From the NCBI GenBank assembly GCA_934045075.1, contig OW203726.1, positions 18,663,988-18,727,987 of the forward strand: DNA of 64,000 nt, written 5' to 3'. Origin of the DNA: Yponomeuta sedellus (Eukaryota; Arthropoda; Insecta; Lepidoptera; Yponomeutidae). A program made the position numbers and the translations under genes. The notes under the pieces were generated by a model. It was not told where the DNA came from. It made no database searches and worked only from the letters and a program-made list of their open reading frames with translations. Of this stretch, positions 52,396 through 62,579 are shown one piece after another. The first letter of the stretch is position 1. Each line of letters begins with the position of its first letter.

Positions 52396-52578
52396 TGGGC
52401 AAAGGCCTTCGATTTAGCTCTCCACTCTTCCTTACCACCGGCTTTTCAACAGAAAGTTCGTGAGGTCGTCTCACAATCTCCGCCATCCAATTTCTACGGG
52501 TCCCCTACGCAGTTGCTTACTTTGTTTCATTTTCTCGCTAGAGTACATCGGAATGATAAATTAAGGATGTCTCCATAA
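52396..52578 (+). other. Candidate terminal exon
   Basis: After a pyrimidine-rich acceptor-like ttatttgctccttag (ending 52394) a frame reads WAKAFDLALHSSLPPAFQQK, VREVVSQSPPSNFYGSPTQL and LLTLFHFLARVHRNDKLRMS, ending P-stop at 52576-52578. The residue mix and lack of low complexity look more gene-like than anything else in the window. No domain is recognised, and no partner exon or poly(A) signal is convincing. Confidence 0.3.
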
Positions 52579-53419
52579 TTTCAGCAGCAACCATTTAACC
52601 AAATGAAGGCAGTATATCTCATGTTTTTCAAGTGTCAAAAGCAACACTAAATTTTAATACAACTCGTGACTTGACCCATCAGCGGCCTCACACCTGCTCC
52701 CCAAGGCTCTCTTTTTTCAAGTTAAATTAACTTTTTTATCGCACGAACGCCCTCCAAGAGAAGGCGCCGCTATCCAGAGTATAAAACTACAGAAAATTCC
52801 ATAGGCGGTTACTGCGCTTATTATTAAAGTTTATGCTAGTTGTTTGCAGTTACGAGTTCTCTCGGTTTCCCCTCTTTTTAAACGGCTTCAAATAAAGGAG
52901 GAGATTCTCAATTCATTGAAATTAACCTCATCAGTCTTGACTTTTAAAATAGCAAAAGATATACAAGTAGATAGAGAACACTTTGATGTAGGAACAAAAA
53001 AATATAAACGATTTCTATGATTATCTTCAAGAATACACCATGAATTTGGGATGGTTTGAAGGCCATAGCAAAAAGAACGTGCCTCGACAATTAATATCGA
53101 CTTCTTCTTCGTCGTATCCCCATGACTGAGGGACGTGACTATAGGGCACTTTACGCCAACAGCGCTCGCGCTCTCCATTTGTTCCGATTATGCTCCAGAT
53201 GTATGGCTGCTTGTAGGGTCCGTCTCGAAGCTTTTCTTGTAGTGGCTGTCCAACGCATTGGTGCTCGTCCTCTGCTTCGTTTTCCGTTCGCGCGACCGGT
53301 GATAATACTACCAGCGACTTATTTTTTTTATAAAAAGGGGATTTTTTTTCTAAAATACCTGTGTACGTTTTGTTCACGTCTACAATGGAGCTAAACTCAA
53401 AAAACTTATTAATAATTTT
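52579..53419. other. Unassigned; possible repeat at 53100-53300
   Basis: 53100-53300 (gtatccccatgactgaggga, ctccagatgtatggctgctt) resembles dispersed lepidopteran sequence that I cannot classify. A 158-codon minus frame spans it and an S1 scrap, so it is not a gene. Confidence 0.3.
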
Positions 53420-53510
53420 TACTGTGGACAAGTCAATACGCGTGAAGCCGACCAAGCCACGGGTTTTTTCACGATTTTTTCCTGCAAGCCAGACACTGAG
53501 CAAACGTGAA
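53420..53510 (-). mobile_element. S1 fragment
   Basis: acaagtcaatacgcgtgaag and gaccaagccacgggtttttt are S1 tail and body sequence on the minus strand. Confidence 0.6.
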
Positions 53511-53539
53511 GAAATGCTCGTAATAATGTATCTAAGATA

Positions 53540-53705
53540 ATATAAATTACTCGCTGACCCCGCAAACTTTTTTTTGCCATTTTAATTAGCCTGCACTGCA
53601 ACTTTTTCTTAGACCTACCAAACTTACACAAAAAATCATTTTCATAAAATCGGTGCAGCCGTTTCGGAGGATTTCCACACGTAACTGCGAGATTGATAGA
53701 CTGTG
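53540..53705 (+). repeat. Dispersed repeat with aatcggtgcagccgtttcgg motif
   Basis: ttttcataaaatcggtgcag and ccgtttcggaggatttccac form a motif I recall from lepidopteran non-autonomous Helitrons. No CTAG terminus is seen here. Confidence 0.4.
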
Positions 53706-53724
53706 ACTGTGGTATTTGTAATAT

Positions 53725-53815
53725 TTTTCGTCATCGTCGTACTGCTGGACATAAGCCTCCCCTAAATAGCGCTCCGTTGTGCTATCATAGGGGGTAATGC
53801 CCATAATCACCAAAA
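53725..53815 (-). mobile_element. SG repeat, strongly 5'-truncated
   Basis: cgtcatcgtcgtactgctgg, taagcctcccctaaatagcg, tatcatagggggtaatgccc. The minus frame reads LGEAYVQQY, preserving the LINE ORF2-like end. Confidence 0.75.
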
Positions 53816-54351
53816 ATATATTGTTCAATCATGTCAAATTATTTAAATAAGTATGTAAGTAAGTAAAAAAATATAGCAATTTTTTTTTATAAAGGCTCAG
53901 GCTTCACGCGAAAACCTAATAAGGTTTAAGTGATGCCTTATGAAATTAAATGAATACTAACTGAGTGTTATCAATAAAATCTTTAGATAAAAAAACACGA
54001 GATTTTTATTTGTCATATTTACCTTATAAACTTCATTGGATAGAAGAACAACGTCTGTGTGATCCACGAGAGGTGAATAAAAATATAGTAATTTTGATCA
54101 GTAGGAGTAGTTCTTCTGTGGAAAGTCATATTGTAGGCTTCCATCACTATAAGTAAATTCCTTGTAAATAAATTTGATCAATATTCAACGAAACGCAATT
54201 AAGTGAAAAATGTAGTTTTATACAGGATGGTTTCCAAAATGCTCAAGTGCAGAGATGCTCCAATTGTTACCTGTTTTACATGCCTTATTAACAAAATAAA
54301 AGAAAATTAGAGTTTTTGTTTCATAACAGCTTTTGTTTCATAACAGGTTTT
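53816..54351. other. Unassigned
   Basis: AT-rich. A 63-codon frame at 53965-54156 has no motif. Confidence 0.3.
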
Positions 54352-54470
54352 GCTGACTACCTCGTTGGTTTAGCGGTGTCGCATCTGATTACTACGCTAG
54401 AGGTCGTGGGTTCGATTCCGATTGTAGGCCACCGTGATGTCTTTGCCTGGTTACCACAGCAGACAAGGAT
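54352..54470 (+). mobile_element. S3-variant SINE, head and short body
   Basis: The A box region (ttggtttagcggtgtcg) and the perfect B box GGTTCGATTCC (54408-54418) are followed by gatgtctttgcctggttacc and acaaggatcat. This is the best-preserved head of the S3 variant. Confidence 0.65.
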
Positions 54471-54766
54471 CATATTTTTTTCTCTATTTTAAAACTATCC
54501 CTTCCGTAAACGTTATTCATATTGAAAAGATACCAATAGCGTAAAACCGTGCTTTTCGCATGATAAGGGCATTCAATACACCCTGTATACAGTAAGTAAT
54601 AACATTTAGAATTGCGAACATAATTGGACTCACCCCACGGGGGGGGTAAAGTGCAATTTATTTGATTTACGTTTCGTTTAATCAAGTTGCGAACGTAAGT
54701 TTTCAGAAATGCTTGGCGATGAAAGTAATTTGAATCAACAACCTTTACTGACATCGAAAACATCAT

Positions 54767-54915
54767 AAAGAAACCTGAGTCTCTGAGGTGTTCAGAAACT
54801 TCAGCGCTTGGAATTGCCAATCCGCGGTGGACACGGTACTTAAGGTGATACGCGGTGATTAAGGCAATACTTTCCCTCTTTGAGTAGGCCTGTACCTACC
54901 CTACACTGGGGCGTT
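54767..54915 (+). mobile_element. SE SINE, 3' half
   Basis: gaaacctgagtctctgaggt, aatccgcggtggacac and gggcgttccc match SE with a local duplication (ggtgatacgcggtgattaag). Confidence 0.6.
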
Positions 54916-54964
54916 CCCACCCAGATAAAATGTTCCCCAATATTATGAAATAATTTCACTATAT

Positions 54965-55168
54965 AACATAACATTTACATTTACTTACAGGCACACACAT
55001 TGCTTCTGGCCCCACACTAGGATACCCTGTGTCGTGGGAACCAGAAACAACGACATCACAAACATGTAAACATCCAAGACCTGGGGTTTTTTTTACAGCC
55101 GGGGATCGATCCTGGGACCTCTTTCTTGGTAGGCAGATGCGCTACCGCCGCGCCACAGAGGCCGTCTA
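54965..55168 (-). mobile_element. S3 SINE, full length
   Basis: Complete on the minus strand from gcctctgtggcgcggcggta to taaatgtaaatgttatg. The B box is GGATCGATCCC. Confidence 0.8.
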
Positions 55169-55190
55169 TAAATACGCAGTGAAAATTGCA

Positions 55191-55317
55191 TTTGAGAAAA
55201 TCTCATACTCTCGGAATTCTGCTAAGTAAATACTTAACTCTAGTGCTGTCTCTTCGGATTTGTCAGCAAAGAGCGTGACAGAATGTTACTTAAGTATCTA
55301 CCTAGTGAAATTCTCAA
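55191..55317. mobile_element. Hairpin MITE (TTGAGAA ends), copy 1
   Basis: tttgagaaaatctcatactc at the left and gtgaaattctcaa at the right are inverted; the interior taagtaaatacttaac, ctgtctcttcgga and agcgtgaca matches the copy at 63889-63997 in the opposite orientation. Confidence 0.65.
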
Positions 55318-55364
55318 TTGACATACCGACCCGTAGTCTATAAATTTTGATGGGAAATAATAAC

Positions 55365-55760
55365 AACAATTAGGTTATATTATTTTTAATGCAGTACCTG
55401 ACCCGCGCTAAGGCCAATTATAAAACCTTATTTAGAGGCTAAAAATTCCACCCATGCCGGGATTCGGACCCGCCACCTCTGGCTATCCGTGCCAGCGCTC
55501 TTACCAACTGAGCTAATGGGCGACTCAACGGCATCAGTGAAATTTCGAACCCCTTTACAACATTCTATGTATTACGTACAGGCAGCGACATCTGGCTGAA
55601 GTAATTTGCATCACTTGCAGCCCGAGCACCTAGTTTGCAGATAGGTTTTACATCGGTAGTGATGCAAATTACTTCAGCCAGATTTCGTTGCCTGTACGTA
55701 ATACAAAGAATGTTGTAAAGAGGTTCGAAATTTTATTTAGGTTTTTAAAACAATTAGGTT
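55365..55760. mobile_element. T1 inverted dimer with a single 12-bp TSD
   Basis: Element 55377-55748. The minus half (tail, tRNA-like head, leader, up to about 55650) is joined to a plus half that repeats the leader (gatgcaaattacttcagcca ... ggttcgaaatt) and jumps to the tail (tatttaggtttttaaa), lacking its tRNA head. AACAATTAGGTT is present once on each side (55365-55376, 55749-55760), so the dimer moved as one unit. Confidence 0.8.
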
Positions 55761-56024
55761 CTTTATAGAGCTATCAAGATTTTCTGGATGTGAAATGTTT
55801 GCAAAACCTCGGCATCTTTTCGGTAGGCCGCTTACCTTATTATAAAAGCAGCAGAGGTTAAAATGCCGAGCAGTTCACCGAACCGAATTATGTTAAACAT
55901 TCACGCATTTCTGGAGCTCATAGAATTCTAGCTAATAGATTTGTTGATTCTATCAAAGATCCGGCTTAATTTTGAGAGAAAGTATGAAACACCTGGTTCT
56001 TATATAGACAACCGTTTCTATAAC

Positions 56025-56220
56025 ACAACATTTACATAGAGTCACATATATTGCTTCTGCCCCCACACTAGGATACCCTGTGTCGTGGGAACCAGAAACA
56101 ACGAAATCACAGACATGTAAACATCCAAGCCCTGGGGTTTTTTTTTGTCCCCAGCCGGGGTCCAAACCCGGGACCTCTTGCATAGTAGGCAGATGCGGTA
56201 CCGTTGCGCCATAGAGGTCA
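56025..56220 (-). mobile_element. S3 SINE, full length
   Basis: Minus-strand copy with gacctctatggcgcaacggt head, B box GGTTTGGACCC, T run and complete tail. Confidence 0.8.
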
Positions 56221-56756
56221 TCAGAAGTTTATATACTGCGGATTAGGATGTTCTCGGAAGGAGGGGAGTGGCGTAGGTACTAGGGGGAAGCCTAAGTTCA
56301 GCAGTGGACTTTTCGACGAGTGTTTGAATGATGGATAAATAAACAGTTATTTAAGGACCAGCCTAGGTAGTACAATGACCACATTAACTGTCAAATTCTA
56401 ACATTTTGTAGCCATAAAAACGTGTTTCTCGTGCCATCGTAAGTTAAGAATATTCTTCATTGTACCTACACCAAGAAAAAAACAAACATAAAATAATTAC
56501 AAACAAACAAACAGTACAATTGGCGGCCTTATCGTACTACCCAGGCAGGTGTCATACTAAAACCACGAGTCGACTTCTGACTGGGATTAGGGTTGTCAGA
56601 CCCTAAAATAATACTAAAACCCAATATCGCCGTGTCTGGCCCTCATGTCTAACAAATAGATCATCTCGTGCCACAGTGTTTGCTATCGATCTTTAAGGAA
56701 CGGCTTCACCACTGTTTATGAATAATATATATGCCTTAAATAATATTGATATAAAC
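56221..56756. other. K LINE end at 56440-56530, otherwise unassigned
   Basis: agaatattcttcattgtacc and gtacaattggcggccttatc (56448-56535) are the K terminus. The rest is unassigned. Confidence 0.45.
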
Positions 56757-57185
56757 ACTCGTATATCTCCACAGCTGGGGCAATGGTCTCCTCCTGCATC
56801 GCAGGAAGGTTAGGCCATACTCCACCACGGGGGCCATTTTCGGGGCTTAATCGCGTAGTAATTTATTGCTATTTTACCTCAACGTAAAATAATTAATTAA
56901 GCGCCGAATATGTTCTAACTATGAGTTCAAGTCCCAAAAGTTTAAAATATGATTTTATGACAGTGGCGGGCCTTACTGTCAGAAGTTATCAAGCCGCCCA
57001 CAAGGCCTCTGACATGGCTTGATGACTGCCATTACATGACAGCCGGCAGCAACGGCTTAGCGGACCTCACGAAGCACGGAAGAGCTAGGAAAAAAATGTC
57101 ATTAGCGGTAGTCACGGGACGGTCACCCATCCTGCAACAGACCGCGCCTGTTGTTGCTGAATTCAAGTGATTGATTCAACTGGGC
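56757..57185 (-). mobile_element. D repeat with a J-like insert
   Basis: gatgcaggaaggttaggcca (reverse sense) up to cacgggggcca (56836), then foreign sequence 56837-56958 (cggggcttaatcgcg ... aaaagtttaaaatatgattt), then D again from gacagtggcgggccttactg to the head at 57185. About 26 bp of D are missing at the junction. Confidence 0.65.
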
Positions 57186-57194
57186 CACGAGTGC

Positions 57195-57272
57195 TTCTAA
57201 TAATATGTAATTAATACGCGTTTCCGTGCGATAATTTCTAATGCGGGAGAAGCCACGGGTTAAAGCTAGTAG
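57195..57272 (+). mobile_element. Helitron-like 3' end
   Basis: taatacgcgtttccgtgcga, atgcgggagaagccacgggt and ttaaagCTAG followed by T. It has the same architecture as 31735-31916 (hairpin-prone GCGGG..CACGGG, terminal CTAG before T). Confidence 0.4.
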
Positions 57273-57821
57273 AGTATAAAATGAAAAAAAAACTCTTGTT
57301 ATAAAAAAATTGGCTAAATTGTTACTAGCATCAGAGCACAATTTCTGCGATTTGTGCGATTTCATGAAGTAGTCTTAGACAGGGCAAGACTGTAAACAAC
57401 CAAATATATCTGGTTAAAACCGGACGCTTGCCAACCCTGAGATACGATGTTCGTAGTAATTTGTAAATAATTCATAGTGAATCGAGCCGGTTAATTACCC
57501 CTTAGGGTTAAGAAACGATAATATTTCTTAATGTTCAGTTAAGCCCCAAATTGCTTGCTTTGGTATCATAATTACCTTCACGCAGTTTGAATATAAATAA
57601 AGCAGGGTTGTAAGTACATTGTTTTATTGAAATAGGGGACGTAAAAATTTCATTTAAAAGTCATTCATCATATCAAACAAATGCAGCATTCACTGTTTTT
57701 TTTAATTATCTACTACCTTTGCTATTAACATGCAAGTTAAGCGCTCCAATGTGTGCCTCGATAATTTTAGTATGGAACAAATGTTTTTTTCTTTTCAATT
57801 TCAAAGTATTCCTGACCACAT
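57273..57821. other. Unassigned
   Basis: No recognised feature. Confidence 0.3.
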
Positions 57822-58199
57822 AGATGGGTGAAGGGACCACTCGGCCACTGCAGTGCCTGGGACCTGTTTTTAGTTGGAGTAGGCTTGCGCAGTGCGTGGT
57901 TTCTGTATGGTGTCGGCCTAGAGAATAGCAAATTCTTCCCGCGGGTGTCGTAAAAGGCGACTAAGGGACACAAACCGGGGGGTGGGCAGCAGCGCCCCCT
58001 GCAGTAAAATTCCACGAAACTGCGATACCCAACCCGCATGCCCAGGATTATGGGCATTACTCTCCAATGATGGTGCAAACTTGCGCTATGGCGCTCATTA
58101 GGGGAGGGCTATGTCCAGCAGTGGACTAATATAGTCTGAAGAAGAAGACGAAGACTTGCGCAGCATACCACCCATAACTTCCTGACAGCCCCCAAGAAA
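57822..58199 (-). mobile_element. S1 tail split by an SG insertion
   Basis: 57825-57892 (gtgaagggaccactcggcca ... taggcttgcgcag) and 58155-58199 (cttgcgcagcataccaccca ... cctgacagcc) are consecutive parts of the S1 3' tail, separated by SG. Confidence 0.7.
57884..58163 (+). mobile_element. SG repeat, near full length, 9-bp TSD
   Basis: Element 57893-58154, from tgcgtggtttctgtatggtg and tcggcctagagaatag through the SG core to a GAAGAAGAAGACGAAGA tail. CTTGCGCAG is duplicated at 57884-57892 and 58155-58163 within S1. Confidence 0.85.
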
Positions 58200-58345
58200 G
58201 ATTAGATTACATTAGAACTCTTTATAGTACACACCAGAAAACAAAATACATAAAAAGGCTTACATATCTAAGTATTGCAGTGTACGATTGGCGGTCTTAT
58301 CGCTAAAAGCGATCTCTTCCAGACAACCTTGGGCTGGATAGAACT
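58200..58345 (-). mobile_element. K LINE 3' end
   Basis: aactctttatagtacacacc, gattggcggtcttatcgcta and gcgatctcttccagacaacc match the other K ends and extend further 5' than they do. Confidence 0.55.
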
Positions 58346-58389
58346 GAAAGATGAAGGGAGTAGGTGAGAGTAGGTAGGTGATGAAAAGC

Positions 58390-58535
58390 ATGTGACTACG
58401 TGCGCAGTCAACCAAGCCACGGGTTTCCTCGCAATTTGTTTCTTCAAAGTTAGGGCGTGGTGTTGCTACTATAAATTCACGGATACGTAACTTTGAAAAC
58501 AAACAAAGTGATAATAAGTACATGCCATGTTAATG
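58390..58535 (-). mobile_element. S1 fragment (body)
   Basis: caaccaagccacgggtttcc, gcgtggtgttgctactataa and aactttgaaaacaaacaaag match the S1 body on the minus strand. Confidence 0.65.
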
Positions 58536-59139
58536 TATCTCCCTATGTTCATATAAGTTTATTATTGTATTTCACCTTCTTTTCGTGCACTACCCTTTGC
58601 TAGTCTCTTTAACACCAAAGATTTGCTGGAAGAGAATGCTTCTTGCATTAAGCTTCTTGCATCACGCCCTTGTACATTTATCAATGTAATTAGTGTAATA
58701 AAGATTGAAAATATTAATAATAATGCCCGGATTGGTCATCGAAAAAAACCCTTAAGGCTACCACCGCCAATATCTACAATATATCGTGGCCTAAAAATAG
58801 TAAAATTAAATTCCATATCATAAATTGAAATATGATTTTCCAAGACATCTACAGTCTATTTATTCTTACTTGTCCAATTTAGTAAACAAGATTCTTACCT
58901 TAAAATTGAGATTAGATGCCTGAACTAGACATTTTCTCGCAAATTCATCATGAACTTTGTTTATAAAATTGGCAGCGTGTTATCTAAAAGAGTGTTTCAA
59001 GTTACTTCATTTATAGAAATATGGCAGTTTTGGACTAAGAAGTCACAGTTTAAGGGTAGAATCTTGTTTACTCAATTGGACAAGTAAGAATAAATAGACT
59101 GTATGTGTACAGACCAATTTATTTCTTAACTTTTTCTTT
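58536..59139. other. Unassigned
   Basis: No recognised feature. Confidence 0.3.
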
Positions 59140-59205
59140 ATTGCATTGGCCCTCGGGGTGGAGTATGGTCTAACCTTCCTGCGATGCAGGAAGGTTAGAC
59201 CGCCT
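59140..59205 (+). mobile_element. D scrap ending in a perfect hairpin
   Basis: ggccctcggggtggagtatg leads into GGTCTAACCTTCCTGC (59167-59182), gat, GCAGGAAGGTTAGACC (59186-59201). The right arm replaces the expected D sequence after gcgatgcaggaa. Confidence 0.75.
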
Positions 59206-59215
59206 TTCAAACAAA

Positions 59216-59730
59216 TTGTACGTAATAATCTTTTGAATTTACGTTTGCAATAAGGAATGTCGATATATACTTCAGCCAATTCCATCCATATTCCACCATC
59301 TTTATTCATATACATTGTTAAGGTCTGACCAACCATACATACATATATACACAAATACGATCTAAACATCCCGTTGTACTCTCCGCCCCAGTCGTGTGAA
59401 CAAACGCCTATAATTTCTTGAAATAATGCTCTACGTAGGTACAGTATTGTCTATAATAAATGGTTCCAATTTCTAATTAGCAATACAAACATTGTGAAAA
59501 CGTGATCTGACCTTTGTTGGGGCTTCACAGTAACTATGATAAGAAAGTACCTAAGGAACTTGCCTCAACAAGAAATCCACCAACATAGCTACAAATTACT
59601 TCGAAATTGAATTGATTTTACAAGAAAGACAGCTTTGTTTTAAGATAACTCACTTTGACCTTTGCAGCCTCCATATCTTCGTAATGAGATGATTTGTACA
59701 ACCCAGTGGCACCTTCACTAACACTAATTA
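59216..59730. other. Unassigned
   Basis: No recognised feature. Confidence 0.3.
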
Positions 59731-59992
59731 GGTGAAGGGACCACTCGGACGCTCTAGTATCTGGGACATTGGTTTAGATGGTGTAGGCTTGCCTAGCACC
59801 TATATTATCCTGACAGCTTAGTCAGCCTAGCCCACAGCAAAGATAAGTCAATACGTGCGGAGCCAACCAAGCCACGGGTTTCCTCACGATGTTGTCCTTC
59901 TCCATTACCTTACGGTATCGCTACTACAAATGTCCATAACTTTGAAAATAAACAAAGTAATAAATACATGCCCATACTGGGAATCGATCCTA
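59731..59992 (-). mobile_element. S1 SINE, head truncated
   Basis: The S1 tail (gtgaagggaccactcggacg), body (tgcggagccaaccaagccac, taactttgaaaataaacaaa) and B-box arm (gggaatcgatcc) are present. It is cut near the head where T1 has inserted. Confidence 0.75.
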
Positions 59993-59994
59993 GG

Positions 59995-60518
59995 AAGATC
60001 ACTCACTTGATTATATTCTTTTAATTGCACTAACCCGTGCTAAAGACAATTTTAAAAACCTATTTAGAGGCTAAAAATTCCACCATGCCGGGATTCGAAC
60101 CCGCGACCTCTGGCTATCCGTGCCAGTGCTCTTCCAACTGAACTAATGGGCTACTAAGCGGCATCAGTGAAATTTCGAACCTCTTTCAGTACTCTCTGTA
60201 TTACGTACAGGCAGCGACATCTGGCTGAAGTAATTTGAAGAATATAATCATGTGGGTACAGCGATGTCATTCCGATGTAAAACCTAACTGCAAAGTAGGT
60301 ACTCGGGGCTGCAAGTGATGCAAATTACTTCAGCCAGATGTCGCTGCAGGTACGTAATACGTTACAGAGAATATTGTAAAGGGGTTCGAAATTTCACTGA
60401 TGCCGGTGAGTCGCCCATTAGCTCAGTTGGTATAGCTGGCACGGATAGCCAGAGGTCGCGGGTCCCGGCATGGGTGGAAGTTTTAGCCTCTAAATAGGTT
60501 TTCTTAAGATCACTCACT
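59995..60518. mobile_element. T1 inverted dimer with a single 13-bp TSD
   Basis: Element 60008-60505. The minus half (60008-60234) has tail, B box, A box and leader. The plus half (60235-60505) starts aagaatataatcatgtgggt and has the full leader, A box TAGCTCAGTTGG, a B-box arm that lost TTCGAATC, and tail. AAGATCACTCACT flanks the pair at 59995-60007 and 60506-60518. Confidence 0.85.
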
Positions 60519-60704
60519 ACTCAATTGGTCATGGATTATTATGAGAACTCGATGATTTACGTATGTAATTAGTACAATGAAGTACATCTGATGGTTAATC
60601 CAGTAAGTAATATACATCGAATTGTCATAGTAAACGATGAATAGTAGTTCTGTGAAATAGAGCCCCGTGGCATGTTTCATAAAACACGGTTTGCTGTAAA
60701 CATG

Positions 60705-60855
60705 GGCAATTCGATGTCCATTGACATCCCACCTAGTCGGCGGGCGTCCTTAACACGTTTGCCGAGTCGCGCTCTCCACTCAAGAATACGTTTACTCCAA
60801 CGGTTGTCGTTTTTCGCGAAATATGGCCAGCCCATTGCCACTTCAGCTTGCTGAG
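60705..60855 (-). pseudogene. LINE ORF2 post-RT fragment
   Basis: The minus strand reads LSKLKWQWAGHISRKT and, after a one-base shift, DNRWSKRILEWRARLGKRVK. LKW.WAGH..R....RW...IL.WRPR is the block between the RT and the GRPP.RW end of lepidopteran LINE ORF2. One frameshift; both ends are truncated. Confidence 0.65.
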
Positions 60856-61019
60856 CATAATTAGTGCGTAGAACTATTTATCAGTAACAATTTTGACAAT
60901 GTTGTCAGATAAAAATACAACAATTTTATTCAATATGGCAATAAGTACTTTTAGGTGGACACGGCCGCAGTCTATTGGCTATCTCGAGTCTTGGCTGCCA
61001 TGGTCATACCTTCAACATG

Positions 61020-61573
61020 ACAAATACTCCTAAGTCTCTTACACGCCGTTGAAAGAGAGTCAAAACGTGCATGCTAAGCATACAGGTCAACCATACCTTT
61101 AAGCCTGGTCTAACAGAATCATTATCTTAAAAACCTATTTAGAGGCTAAAAATTCCACCCATGCCGGGATTCGAACCCGCGACATCTGGCTATCCGTGCC
61201 AGCGCTCTTTCCAACTGAGCTAATGGGCGACTCACCGGCATCAGTGAAATTTCGAACCTCTTTACAATATTCTCTGTATTACGTACAGGCAGCGACATCT
61301 GGCTGAAGTAATTTGCATCACTTGCAGCCCCGAGTACCTACTTTGCAGTTAGGTTTTACATCGGAATGATATCGCTGTACCCACATGATTATATTATTTT
61401 TAATGCACTAACCCGTGCTAAGGACTATTTAAAAAAAAACTATTTAGAGGCTAAAAATGGCAAGTACTCCTAAGTCGCTCACTCGCCGTCGAGAGGAGTC
61501 AAAACGTGCATGCTAAGGATACCTACCAGGTCAGCCATACCTTTAAGCCTAGTCTAACAGAATCATTATCGTC
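61020..61573 (-). mobile_element. T1 element between ~115-bp direct repeats
   Basis: T1 (61131-61457, minus) has full tail, both boxes, complete leader and a second tail beyond atatcgctgtacccacatga. It is flanked by 61020-61130 and 61461-61573, which share tactcctaagtc.ct.ac, gtcaaaacgtgcatgctaag and gtctaacagaatcattatc at about 88 percent by eye. The flanks are too long and diverged for a target duplication. Confidence 0.75.
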
Positions 61574-61723
61574 ACACGCCTATCTTTATTCGATGGACGC
61601 ACGTAATAAAATACCAATAAAGTATACTATCCGATGTAATGGCACGGCAATAAAGTGGTTGATATAAAAATGCTATCCGTAATTTCAGGGTTAATTTAGT
61701 TGAGTTCGTTGGATTAAACATGA
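61574..61723. other. Unassigned
   Basis: No recognised feature. Confidence 0.3.
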
Positions 61724-61865
61724 GTGTTTGAGGTGTGCAAATACCTCAGCGCTTCAAATTGCTAATCCGTGGTAGGCACGTGTATTAGTTACTCGTATAT
61801 TTTCTCTCTCTCTGTCTGAGAGAGGGCCTGTGCCCTGCAGTGGGACGTTTATAGGTGACATAAAA
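61724..61865 (+). mobile_element. SE SINE tail
   Basis: aaatacctcagcgcttcaaa, a CTCTCTCTCTGTCTGAGAGA hairpin, ctgcagtgggacgtttatag and a final A run. Confidence 0.7.
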
Positions 61866-62389
61866 AAAAAGACATAATTCTTTATTGCCTGTGGAAGTAC
61901 TTATAAGTAATATGACATCTGCCGAACGGTAATACCCTGGTCACCTGGCACCCACACAAAACATGTCATTTCTAACCTGTCATAGTTAGTGGGGTTATGT
62001 AGGTATATGGATATATTTATATCTCAGGATATTACCTTTTTTTCACCCTGTATAATTATGTACACTTTATTATTTTTTATGATTTGTGTCAGAAAGGTGT
62101 GGTGAAACATAATAGGGTTATTTAAAAAAAAAAAATTAAATTTATACAAATATATATTTTGTACGAACACAACCCGAAAATTAAAAAATATATCAACTGT
62201 TATACATCATACATCTTGATATTTGCCGTGGCGAATAACATATGTATGTAAATATGAACTCGCAATTATATCAAAATTCATTCCCGTTTTCCCGTAATAT
62301 AAAAGTTGTTAAGTGTTGAATATTTAGTTATAGCCGACTTCAAAAAAGGAGAAGTGTATTAATTTGACATATGTATTATATCTATATCA
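61866..62389. other. Unassigned
   Basis: AT-rich. An A run at 62126-62141. No ORF. Confidence 0.3.
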
Positions 62390-62548
62390 GCCCTTGTATG
62401 TCCTAACTGCTGGAGCACGGGTCTCTTCCTGCATCGCAGGAAGGTTCGGCCATACTCCACCGCGGGGGCCAAGTCCGGGTTGGTTGTAATGTAATACAGT
62501 GGCAGTTATCAAATCACCCATAAGGCTTTTGACATGGCTTAGCGACGT
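62390..62548 (-). mobile_element. D repeat, 3' half
   Basis: cagcccttgtatgtcctaac to ggcttttgacatggcttagc on the minus strand, with an internal deletion after ggttggttgtaatg. Confidence 0.65.
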
Positions 62549-62579
62549 ATATTATAAATATTACGTATTAATTCTTCTT

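Noticed and set aside
53027..53503. Longest minus-strand frame in the second half (158 codons)
   Set aside because: It crosses an S1 scrap and an unclassified repeat and has no domain; its length is plausible by chance.
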